This document shows positions 1 through 6,132 of a stretch of DNA of 13,070 bases, piece by piece. The DNA lies in the NCBI GenBank assembly GCA_030668465.1, contig DAOUTX010000012.1, positions 1 through 13,070 of the forward strand. The letters are read 5' to 3'. Every line of letters starts with the position of its first letter. Position 1 is the first letter of the stretch. This DNA is from Atribacterota bacterium (lineage in GTDB: Bacteria > Atribacterota > Phoenicimicrobiia > Phoenicimicrobiales > Phoenicimicrobiaceae). Under the pieces are notes generated by a model. That model was not told the origin of the DNA and made no database searches. It saw only the letters and a program-made list of their open reading frames with translations. The translations under genes and the position numbers were made by a program.

Positions 1-158
1 AGAATAAAGAAGCCAGCTAGAATAAAATCATATCTTGTATTTTGTGAAGAGAATTGTGGTAAGTAATAAGTTGTGGGTTTATAGAGAAAATGGAGGGAGT
101 ATATTGCATATTTCCTCTTTTTTACTAACGACTATTCACTAACGACTAAATAAAGTAG
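1..158. other. Non-coding flank with one heptamer array
   Basis: No gene is visible here: stop codons are frequent in all frames on both strands. The only structure I see is the short period-7 array at 124-151, listed separately. The stretch lies downstream of the leftward tRNA gene, but I see no convincing stem followed by a T-run that would terminate it. Confidence 0.6.
124..151. repeat. Degenerate period-7 tandem array next to tRNA-Leu
   Basis: Four in-register 7-bp units all begin with ACTA (two are ACTAACG), so the period is seen directly. The array sits 7 bp beyond the 3' end of the tRNA gene. A 16-bp stretch of it (133-148) recurs as a perfect reverse complement at 5844-5859, in the gap after ade, so it belongs to a dispersed family and is not a local slip. 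Function is unknown. Confidence 0.7.
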
Positions 159-244
159 TGCCGAAGGTCGGAGTCGAACCGACACGAGCCGTGAGGCTCG
201 CTGGATTTTGAGTCCAGTGCGTCTACCAATTTCGCCACTTCGGC
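159..244 (-). tRNA. tRNA-Leu (anticodon CAA)
   Basis: Read on the - strand, the sequence folds as a full class II tRNA of 86 nt. It has a 7-bp acceptor stem (GCCGAAG with CTTCGGC, 238-244 and 160-166), a 3-bp D stem with a GG-containing loop, and a 5-bp anticodon stem with loop CTCAAAA. The long variable arm (185-200) closes by GAGCC/GGCTC pairing, and the T arm has a TTCGACT loop. The loop places CAA at positions 34-36, which reads UUG (leucine); the long variable arm and the A discriminator agree with tRNA-Leu. The 3' CCA is not encoded (ACTA follows), so it must be added by tRNA nucleotidyltransferase. The gene is divergent from polA. Confidence 0.96.
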
Positions 245-266
245 ATATGTACATCTCTGTTTAGAA

Positions 267-295
267 ATTATAGGTTAAGTGATATTTATTGTCAA
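267..295 (-). promoter_or_regulatory. Consensus sigma70-type promoter of tRNA-Leu
   Basis: On the - strand a perfect -35 box TTGACA (forward 290-295) is followed by exactly 17 bp and a perfect -10 box TATAAT (forward 267-272). Transcription would start near 259-261, about 15 nt before the mature tRNA 5' end at 244. Every element matches the housekeeping consensus, as expected for a highly expressed stable RNA. The promoter lies within the 78-bp gap shared with polA, so polymerase bound here may influence polA initiation (inference). Confidence 0.88.
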
Positions 296-322
296 GAAAA
301 AATAGAACGAAAGAAGAGAGTT

Positions 323-2989
323 ATGAATAACAGGAAAAAATTTATTTTGGTTGATGGGCAAGGTTTGCTCTACCGTGCTTTTTATGCACTACCTCAATTA
401 ACTACCACTTATGGCCAGGTTGTCAATTCAGTTTACGGGTTTACTATGATATTAATCAGGTTATTAGAAGAAGAAAAACCAGAATATATAGTGATTACCT
501 TTGATACCCCTGTTCCAACTTTTCGACATAAGAAGTTTGAAGAATATAAAGCTCATCGGAAGAAAATGCCTGACGAATTAATTAGTCAAATTCCACTAAT
601 TAAAGAAATTATCAATAATTATAATATTGCCATTTGTTCAAAAGAAGGTTACGAGGCAGATGATGTTATTGGTACCATAGCAAGGGAAGCAGAAAAAAGA
701 AATTGTGATACCATTATTGTTACCGGAGATAAAGATGCTTTTCAGCTTATCTCTCCCCATACCAAGATAATGACTACTATCAAGGGAGTAACTGAGGTTA
801 AAATCTATGATGAAGAAGAGATAAAGAGAAAATTTGGAGTAGGCTCTGAGAAAATAGTGGATATTTTAGCCTTAAAAGGAGATTCTTCCGATAATATTCC
901 GGGTGTTCCGGGCATAGGAGAAAAGACTGCCATAGCTTTAATTAAAGAATTTGGCAGCTTAGAAAATATTTTAAATAATACTGATAAAATTTCTAAAAAT
1001 TCTTTGAGAGAAGTGATAAGAGAATACGAAGACCAGATTATAATGAGTAAAATGTTGGCTACTATTGTAAGAGAAGTTCCCATAAAGTACGATTTTGATT
1101 CTTTTAAAGTGAAATCACCAAATTACGAAGAATTGTGGAAAATATTTAAAAAATTAGAATTTAAAAATCTATTAAAAAAGATTACTCCTAAAATTAATCA
1201 TGAAAAAACTAAGCTAAAATTCAATTTGATTGACACTGAAGAAAAATTAGAAGGATTGACTAATAAAATTATAGAAAGGAAATACCTTTCTTTCTATTTG
1301 GTAACTTCCTCAGACAATGCTATTTCATCAAATATTTTAGGAATTGCCCTCAGTTTCAAAGATAATGAAAATTATTATATCCCGTTATTTGCTTTAAATT
1401 TAATAGAAAATTCCAAATGTCTTTCTCTCGAATTAGTTTTAAGTAAACTACGACCATGTTTTGAAAACCAAGGAATTATTAAAATTAGCCACAACCTTAA
1501 ATTTAACTTCATAGTGCTTCATAGATATAAAGTTGAAATAGAAGGAAATAACTTTGATACTATGATTGCTGCTTATCTGTTAAATCCCTCAAGAGAGAGC
1601 TATGGTTTAAGGGATTTATTCTGGGAGTATTTAAAATATTTTAAAAACGAAGATGAAGAAATTAAAAAAAAGATCATTATGAGCATAAGCATAGTAGATG
1701 CTTGCGAGAACGCTCAAAATATATTGAAATTAAAGGATATTTTAGAAGATAAAATGGAAGAAAAAAGTTTAATTTCATTATTTAGAAAAATAGAAATGCC
1801 TTTAGTAAAAATATTAGGAGATATGGAAATAAATGGTATTAAAGTGAATATTGATTTTTTAAAAGAGATGTCCCAACAAGTAGATACCCGTCTCGGAGAG
1901 TTGAAAAAAACTATTTATAATTTATCTGGAACGGAATTTAATATTAATTCTCCTAAACAGTTAAGTGTTGTACTTTTCGAAAGATTAAAACTGCCGGTAA
2001 TAAAAAAGACAAAAACTGGCTATTCTACCAATGCGGATGTACTTAATACTTTAGCTCCCCAGCACAAGGTTGTGTCTTTCATTTTAGAATATAGAGAATT
2101 AGACAAGCTAAAGAATACTTATATCGATAAGTTACCCTTTTTGGTTAACAGTAAAACCAAGAGGATACATACTTCTTTTCATCAAACTGTTACTTCTACC
2201 GGAAGATTAAGCAGTAGTGAGCCTAATCTTCAAAATATTCCCATCAGAACCGAAATGGGGAGAGAAATTAGAAAAGCTTTTATCGCAGAGGAAGGGTTTG
2301 TGCTATTATCCGCAGATTATTCTCAGATAGAGTTGCGTATTTTAGCTCATCTCTCCCGGGATGAAAGTTTGCTTAACGCTTTCAAAAATGATGAAGATAT
2401 CCATGCTCATACTGCCTCTGGAATATTTAACTTTGATCAAAATATAATTAGCAAGCAGATGAGAAGAATGGCCAAGGTAATTAATTTTGGTATTATTTAT
2501 GGAATGAGCAGTTATGGATTAGCGCGTAATTTGGGGATAGGGAGAGAGGAAGCCGAAAAATATATTAATAATTATTTTTTTAGATATCAAGGGGTAAAAA
2601 AATATATAGATAGGGAGAAAGAAGAAGCTCGTAAGAAAGGCTATGTATTAACTCTATTAAATCGAAGGAGATATTTAGAAGGCATAAACAGTAAAGATAA
2701 AAATATCCGTGAATTTAATGAAAGAATTGCTATTAATGCTCCCATTCAAGGAAGCGCAGCTGATTTAATAAAATTAGCTATGATTAAAATAGGTGAATCT
2801 TTTAAAAAAGAACGATTTAAAAGTAGATTGCTACTCCAAATACATGATGAATTAATATTTGAGGTTTACAAGCCAGAGTTAGAAAAAACCAAAGTTATTA
2901 TAAAAGATATCATGGAACATAGCATAAAACTCTCTGTTCCCATAAAAGTAAATTTAAAAACGGGTAATAATTGGGCAGAAGTTAGTTAG
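323..2989 (+). CDS. polA: DNA polymerase I, proofreading site degenerate
   Basis: This cytoplasmic family A polymerase (888 aa; E. coli 928) fills gaps in excision repair and removes RNA primers. Residues 1-290 form the 5' nuclease, with acidic sites D11, the EADD motif at 111-114, GDKD at 135-138 and GDSSDN at 186-191, then an HhH segment (GVPGIGEKTA). Residues about 300-480 occupy the place of the 3'-5' exonuclease but have lost its metal ligands: the expected DTE is Y325-L-V, the next Asp is N395, and the last is C461. The polymerase domain (about 490-888) is intact: motif A DYSQIELR with D665, the O-helix with R714, K718, F722 and Y726, and motif C HDE with D842 and E843. F722 is the usual Phe. 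The ATG start follows a weak purine-rich site. Its stop codon already lies in the octamer array. It can supply repair synthesis for the downstream uvr genes. Confidence 0.97.
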   Translation: MNNRKKFILVDGQGLLYRAFYALPQLTTTYGQVVNSVYGFTMILIRLLEEEKPEYIVITFDTPVPTFRHKKFEEYKAHRKKMPDELISQIPLIKEIINNYNIAICSKEGYEADDVIGTIAREAEKRNCDTIIVTGDKDAFQLISPHTKIMTTIKGVTEVKIYDEEEIKRKFGVGSEKIVDILALKGDSSDNIPGVPGIGEKTAIALIKEFGSLENILNNTDKISKNSLREVIREYEDQIIMSKMLATIVREVPIKYDFDSFKVKSPNYEELWKIFKKLEFKNLLKKITPKINHEKTKLKFNLIDTEEKLEGLTNKIIERKYLSFYLVTSSDNAISSNILGIALSFKDNENYYIPLFALNLIENSKCLSLELVLSKLRPCFENQGIIKISHNLKFNFIVLHRYKVEIEGNNFDTMIAAYLLNPSRESYGLRDLFWEYLKYFKNEDEEIKKKIIMSISIVDACENAQNILKLKDILEDKMEEKSLISLFRKIEMPLVKILGDMEINGIKVNIDFLKEMSQQVDTRLGELKKTIYNLSGTEFNINSPKQLSVVLFERLKLPVIKKTKTGYSTNADVLNTLAPQHKVVSFILEYRELDKLKNTYIDKLPFLVNSKTKRIHTSFHQTVTSTGRLSSSEPNLQNIPIRTEMGREIRKAFIAEEGFVLLSADYSQIELRILAHLSRDESLLNAFKNDEDIHAHTASGIFNFDQNIISKQMRRMAKVINFGIIYGMSSYGLARNLGIGREEAEKYINNYFFRYQGVKKYIDREKEEARKKGYVLTLLNRRRYLEGINSKDKNIREFNERIAINAPIQGSAADLIKLAMIKIGESFKKERFKSRLLLQIHDELIFEVYKPELEKTKVIIKDIMEHSIKLSVPIKVNLKTGNNWAEVS

Positions 2990-3053
2990 CTGGTTATTTA
3001 GTTAATGAATTAATGTTAAACCAGTTAGCCAGCTAACCTGCTAACTAAATAAA
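2982..3053. repeat. Period-8 array filling the polA-coaE gap
   Basis: Nine consecutive 8-bp units fit this stretch exactly. The first, TTAGTTAG, contains the polA stop codon; the last ends one base before GGAGG of the coaE ribosome binding site. Left-hand units carry GTTA or GTTAG cores and right-hand units carry CTAAC cores (CAGCTAAC, CTGCTAAC). As a result GTTAGCTGG (2985-2993) pairs perfectly with CCAGCTAAC (3029-3037), with further imperfect pairing inside. The gap would fold as a hairpin in the polA-coaE transcript. It has no T-run, so it does not look like a terminator. Confidence 0.75.
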
Positions 3054-3062
3054 GGAGGAATC

Positions 3063-3674
3063 ATGGCATTAATTATTGGCCTTACGGGTGGAATTGTAGG
3101 CGGTAAAAGTACAGCAGCATCAATGTTTAAAGATTTTGGTGCCAAAATTGTTGATGTTGATAAAATTGGTCATAGTGTAATTTTACCCCACAGACCTGCC
3201 TGGAAAAAAATAATTAGATTATTTGGGAAAGATTTTTTACGAAACGACCTGACTATTGATAGAGGAAAATTAAGTAAAATAGTCTTTACAAACCAGACCC
3301 TCCTAAAGAAATTAAATGAAATTACTCATCCTGAAATAATAAAAGTGATTAAAAAAGAGATAAATTTAGCAAAAAATAAAACTTATAACCAGCAAAAAAT
3401 ATTAATTATAGATGCTGCTTTAATTTATGAAGCCAAAATGGATAGATTAATGGATAAGATAATAGTCGTATATATAAATGAAGATGTACAAACAAAGAGA
3501 TTAATTAAGAGAAATGATTTATCTAAAGAAGAAGCCTTACAGAGGATAAAATCTCAAATGCCAATAAAAGAAAAAATTAAAATGGCTGACTATTTGATAG
3601 ATAATAGTAGTTCATTGTGCAAGACCAAAAAACAGGTAGAAAAGATATGGCAGGAACTTGTGTCTTTAGCGTGA
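3063..3674 (+). CDS. coaE: Dephospho-CoA kinase
   Basis: It phosphorylates the 3'-OH of dephospho-CoA with ATP, the last step of coenzyme A synthesis, in the cytoplasm. The 203-aa length is normal for the family. An N-terminal P-loop (G9 to T17, GGIVGGKST) is followed by DVD at 31-33 (substrate-binding region), IDR at 65-67, THPEI at 88-92 and IDAALIYEA at 116-124, which matches the family's usual LxxPLLxE segment. The C-terminal part has LSKEEALQRIKSQMP (153-167), the family's conserved lid region, and ADYLIDN near 175. The P-loop departs from the common GGIGSGKST at two positions. The start follows a strong AAAGGAGG site 4 bp upstream. It is probably transcribed with polA, 73 bp upstream. 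Low-GC Gram-positive bacteria also tend to keep polA near coaE, often with mutM between; mutM is absent here. Confidence 0.95.
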   Translation: MALIIGLTGGIVGGKSTAASMFKDFGAKIVDVDKIGHSVILPHRPAWKKIIRLFGKDFLRNDLTIDRGKLSKIVFTNQTLLKKLNEITHPEIIKVIKKEINLAKNKTYNQQKILIIDAALIYEAKMDRLMDKIIVVYINEDVQTKRLIKRNDLSKEEALQRIKSQMPIKEKIKMADYLIDNSSSLCKTKKQVEKIWQELVSLA

Positions 3675-3679
3675 GAATA

Positions 3680-3728
3680 ACTCGCATCTCGTTATTAGCG
3701 TATAGCGTTTAGCGTAGAGCGTAGAATT
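3680..3728. repeat. Period-7 array, left arm (AGCG core)
   Basis: Seven-bp units in one register: the clear ones are ATTAGCG, TATAGCG and variants from 3694 to 3721, with more decayed units on either side. The array starts 6 bp after the coaE stop. Its best 28 bp (3696-3723) is an approximate reverse complement of 4066-4093 at the far end of the gap. The two arrays are therefore inverted copies flanking about 340 bp. Confidence 0.75.
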
Positions 3729-3911
3729 AAGAAAGAAGAAGACAAAATGTAAAGACCAGAATAAAATTTTATTTCGTATATAGTATACCGAAAAGAAATA
3801 AAAAATAAATTAATTCAGTTTCCATTGCGAGAAAAAGCGAAACAATCTCAAGTTAGTTTCTCGTATTATAGCGGTTAACAAAATAGCGAAAAACGTAAAA
3901 CTAACCCCCCC

Positions 3912-3990
3912 TGTCATTCCCGCAAAAGAGGGAATCCAGGGGTGAAAAATAAGAAAAGTAAGATGGATTCCCATTTCCATGGGAATGATA
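3912..3990. repeat. dRS3-like inverted pair of palindromes
   Basis: A 27-bp left end (3912-3938) and a 27-bp right end (3964-3990) are imperfect inverted copies of each other. Each contains a 20-bp palindrome of the form ATTCCC-N8-GGGAAT (3917-3936 and 3966-3985), separated by about 30 bp. That form matches the dRS3 repeat of Neisseria and similar GTCATTCCCGC...GGGAATCC repeats in many bacteria (family recollection, not searched). Two palindromes in inverted orientation also resemble a REPIN. No target duplication is evident at the ends, and no mobilising transposase gene is in the window. Confidence 0.72.
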
Positions 3991-4034
3991 TAAAGAGATA
4001 AGAGTTGACATTAAAAATTTATTAAAAGAAATAG

Positions 4035-4046
4035 ATAGCATGCTAT
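4035..4046. other. 12-bp perfect palindrome upstream of ade
   Basis: ATAGCATGCTAT is a perfect dyad about 65 bp before the ade start. It could be an operator or chance in AT-rich DNA. I recognise no known regulator site and no well-spaced promoter around it. Confidence 0.3.
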
Positions 4047-4062
4047 ATAAAATGATTTAATC

Positions 4063-4097
4063 CTATACGCTAAACGCTGTACGCTATACGCTAAAAG
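4063..4097. repeat. Period-7 array, right arm (TACG core)
   Basis: Five in-register 7-bp units; CTATACG occurs twice, with variants CTAAACG and CTAAAAG. This is the reverse-complement counterpart of the 3680-3728 arm. The last unit merges directly into AGAAGGGG, the ade ribosome binding site, so the array may affect access to the ade start if the arms pair in RNA (inference). Confidence 0.75.
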
Positions 4098-4111
4098 AAG
4101 GGGTGATTAAC

Positions 4112-5824
4112 ATGAAACTTGCTGAAATTATTAAAGTTGCACGAGGAGAGAAAAAAGCAGATCTATTATTAAAAAATGGGAAGACAATAAATGTTTTTTC
4201 CGGAGAAATATATACTACTGATGTTGCAATTTATAAGGATATGATTGCAGGATTAGGGGAAGGATATTACGCCGACAAGGAAATAGATATCTCTAATTGT
4301 TATTTGTCTCCCGGATTTATGGATGGTCATATTCACTTAGAAAGTTCTATGGTAAAAATTTCAGAATTTGCCAAAACTGTAGTACCAATGGGGACAACTT
4401 CAGTAATTATTGATCCTCACGAAATTGCTAATGTTTTAGGCTTAGAAGGTATTAGATATATGTTGGAATCCTGCAAATATAATCCTTTAAATATTTTTAT
4501 GATGCTTCCTTCTTGTGTTCCCGCTTCATCTTTAGGAACTTCTGGAGCAAACCTTGGCGTAAATGATTTATTTCCCCTTTTAGACGAAAAATGGGTTTTA
4601 GGGCTGGGAGAGATGATGAATTTTCCGGGAGTTTTAAACCAAATTCCTGAGGTTTTAGATAAAATAATAGTGTCCTCAAAAAAATGCATTGACGGACATG
4701 CTCCTAATTTATCCGGGAAGGATCTTTGTGCCTATATTTCCGCCCAAATAAGATCTGACCATGAATGTACTACAGTAGGAGAGGCTAAAGAAAAATTGAG
4801 ATTAGGTATGTATATTATGTTGAGAGAAGGGTCAGTTACTCAATATTTAATCGACCTTTTACCACTTATAAATCATAATAATTCTAGGAGATGTTTCTTT
4901 TGTTGTGATGATCGTCACCCCAAAGATTTAATTGAAGAGGGACATATTAATTATACTATAAAAACTACTATAAAGAAGGGTATAGACCCTGTTACCGCCA
5001 TAAGAATGGCCACCCTAAATACTGCAGAATATTTTAGGCTAAGAAACTTAGGTGCAATTGCTCCTGGCTATGTAGCTGATTTGGTTGTTTTTGATAACTT
5101 TAGAGATTTTAACATCCTTAAAGTTTTTAATGATGGTAAATTAGTTGCTGAAAACGGAGAGTTATTAGAGCTAAGTCCTAAACCATTGGACGTTCCTATT
5201 AGGGGGTCAATTAATATCAAGTGGCTTTACCCTGAAGATTTCAAGATTCCAACAAGAGGTAATAAATGCAGAGTTATAAAGATTACTCCCGGTCAAATTA
5301 TTACTGAAGAAAATATAGAGATTCCTAAAATCGAAAAAGGTTTTGTGGTTTCTGATACCAAGCGGGATATCTTAAAAATTGCAGTAGTTGAGAGACATCA
5401 TGCTTCAGAAAAAGTAAGTGTAGGTTTAGTTGAAGGTATTGGCCTGAAAAAAGGTGCATTAGGATCGTCTGTTGCCCATGATTCCCACAATATCATAATT
5501 GTGGGTACTAACGATAAGGATATGTTAAATGTCGGGGCAGCTATTGCTAAAATGGGAGGCGGATTAGCAATATCAGTGAATGAAAAAATAGTAGATTCCT
5601 TGCCTTTACCTATTGCTGGTTTGATGTCAGATAGACCTTTATTAGAGGTGAAAGAAAGTTTAGATTCCATTGATAGAACTGCGAAAAATTTAGGGGTTAA
5701 AGTAGATAATCCTTTTATGAGTATAGCCTTCCTATCTTTAGAGGTGGCGCCCTATCTTAAAATAACTAATAAAGGTTTGGTAGATGTTAATAATTCAAAA
5801 ATCGTAGATTTATTTTTAGATTAG
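4112..5824 (+). CDS. ade: Adenine deaminase
   Basis: It hydrolyses adenine to hypoxanthine and ammonia in purine salvage; this is a metal-dependent amidohydrolase acting in the cytoplasm. Length from this ATG is 570 aa (E. coli Ade 588). The N-terminal strand region (GEKKADLLLKNGKTINVFSG) leads into the barrel. Metal and substrate residues visible include HIH at 73-75 with E77, DPHE at 101-104, GEMM at 166-169 (E167), DGHAP at 194-198, SDHE at 215-218 and CDDRHP at 265-270. The later NLGAIAPGYVADLVV and DGKLVAENG segments are the usual return to the small beta domain. The conserved Ade C-terminal domain follows (SVAHDSHN at 453-460, NVGAAIAKMGGGLAI, then PLPIAGLMSD). ATG 4112 is preferred because AGAAGGGG lies a few bases upstream; the in-frame GTG at 4103 would overlap that site. 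Flanked on both sides by composite repeat regions. Confidence 0.95.
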   Translation: MKLAEIIKVARGEKKADLLLKNGKTINVFSGEIYTTDVAIYKDMIAGLGEGYYADKEIDISNCYLSPGFMDGHIHLESSMVKISEFAKTVVPMGTTSVIIDPHEIANVLGLEGIRYMLESCKYNPLNIFMMLPSCVPASSLGTSGANLGVNDLFPLLDEKWVLGLGEMMNFPGVLNQIPEVLDKIIVSSKKCIDGHAPNLSGKDLCAYISAQIRSDHECTTVGEAKEKLRLGMYIMLREGSVTQYLIDLLPLINHNNSRRCFFCCDDRHPKDLIEEGHINYTIKTTIKKGIDPVTAIRMATLNTAEYFRLRNLGAIAPGYVADLVVFDNFRDFNILKVFNDGKLVAENGELLELSPKPLDVPIRGSINIKWLYPEDFKIPTRGNKCRVIKITPGQIITEENIEIPKIEKGFVVSDTKRDILKIAVVERHHASEKVSVGLVEGIGLKKGALGSSVAHDSHNIIIVGTNDKDMLNVGAAIAKMGGGLAISVNEKIVDSLPLPIAGLMSDRPLLEVKESLDSIDRTAKNLGVKVDNPFMSIAFLSLEVAPYLKITNKGLVDVNNSKIVDLFLD

Positions 5825-5842
5825 GATGATTAACCAATCAAA

Positions 5843-5884
5843 TTAGTCGTTAGTGAATAATGTTTCGTATATCCTATTTCGCGT
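5843..5884. repeat. Period-7 array, left arm after ade
   Basis: Six 7-bp units in register, beginning TTAGTCG, TTAGTGA and drifting to TTCGTAT-type units. Bases 5844-5859 are a perfect reverse complement of 133-148 beside the tRNA. The later units resemble the reverse complement of the 6022-6056 arm (TTCGTAT against ATCGTAT), so the two arms of this gap are inverted relatives. Confidence 0.65.
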
Positions 5885-5903
5885 GAAAAAAATATGATTC
5901 AGG

Positions 5904-5981
5904 TGTAGGGGCACAATGAATTGTGCCCTTCCTGTTTTATTATCTTTTGTTTGCCTTGGGCGCGATGCATCGTGCCCCTAT
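5904..5981. repeat. Inverted pair of GGGGCAC-type palindromes
   Basis: The first palindrome, 5909-5928, has an 8-bp perfect stem (GGGCACAA with TTGTGCCC, loop TGAA). The second, 5958-5977, has a GGGCGCGA/TCGTGCCC stem closed with one G-T pair. The outer ends GTAGGGGCAC and GTGCCCCTA make the whole element an imperfect inverted repeat. REP-like sequences of the GTAGGGGC type are widespread in bacteria (general knowledge). T-rich sequence after the first stem might give weak termination downstream of ade, but there is no immediate U-run. Confidence 0.7.
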
Positions 5982-6021
5982 AAATTACTTATTATACATT
6001 ACTCATCTCTGTTATTATCCA

Positions 6022-6056
6022 CGATACTCGATACGCAATACACAATACGATATAAT
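6022..6056. repeat. Period-7 array, right arm before uvrB
   Basis: Five 7-bp units in register with an ATAC core: CGATACT, CGATACG, then two CAATAC units and a final AT-rich unit containing TATAAT. Inverted relative of the 5843-5884 arm. Confidence 0.7.
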
Positions 6057-6067
6057 AAGTGTATAAT
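6039..6067 (+). promoter_or_regulatory. Possible uvrB promoter
   Basis: A perfect TATAAT at 6062-6067 is preceded, 17 bp away, by TACACA (6039-6044), a 4-of-6 match to TTGACA. Transcription would begin near 6074, giving a leader of about 60 nt. The -35 lies inside the period-7 arm. A second TATAAT at 6051-6056 has no good -35. The region is AT-rich, so chance matches are likely. Confidence 0.35.
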
Positions 6068-6132
6068 TATTCGAGGACAAAAGTGAGTTTTAAATTTTAA
6101 ATTATAATTGTAGTTTTTAAAAGGTGTTATGA

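Larger units (their letters stand above)
3675..4111. other. Repeat-filled non-coding gap between coaE and ade
   Basis: This 437-bp gap has no credible gene. In order it holds: a period-7 arm (3680-3728); AT-rich palindromic sequence with a perfect 14-bp palindrome at 3760-3773; an imperfect hairpin-like stretch at 3772-3792; a degenerate ATTGCGAG...CAATCTC stretch (3822-3849) resembling a palindrome common in many bacterial genomes; a C7 run at 3905-3911; the dRS3-like palindrome pair (3912-3990); a 12-bp palindrome (4035-4046); and the opposite period-7 arm (4063-4097), which runs into the ade ribosome binding site. I see no purine riboswitch core ahead of ade. Confidence 0.65.
5825..6132. 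other. Repeat-filled non-coding gap between ade and uvrB
   Basis: This 308-bp gap has no credible gene. Its order mirrors the gap before ade: a period-7 arm (5843-5884), an inverted pair of GC-rich palindromes (about 5904-5981), an AT-rich stretch, an opposite period-7 arm (6022-6056), then a possible promoter and a very AT-rich uvrB leader ending in AAGGTG. No LexA-type SOS box was recognised. Confidence 0.65.

Noticed and set aside
805..1083. Leftward open frames inside polA, ade, uvrA and uvrC (for example 805-1083, 4417-4689, 5398-5670, 10746-11072, 11720-11977)
   Set aside because: Each lies entirely opposite a well-conserved gene, shows no recognisable domain, and is explained as a shadow of the coding strand.
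3912..3990. Classical MITE or insertion sequence with target duplication
   Set aside because: Inverted ends exist, but no direct target duplication is visible and each end is itself a palindrome, so a dRS3/REPIN-like call is safer.
4005..4033. TTGACA upstream of ade as a promoter
   Set aside because: No recognisable -10 box occurs 16-18 bp downstream.
4103..4111. In-frame GTG start for ade, three codons upstream
   Set aside because: It overlaps the AGAAGGGGTG ribosome binding site; ATG 4112 has good spacing and matches the usual Ade start.
5909..5950. Rho-independent terminator after ade
   Set aside because: The stem is strong but no U-run follows directly; the paired inverted arrangement fits a REP-like element better. 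A terminator role is not excluded.
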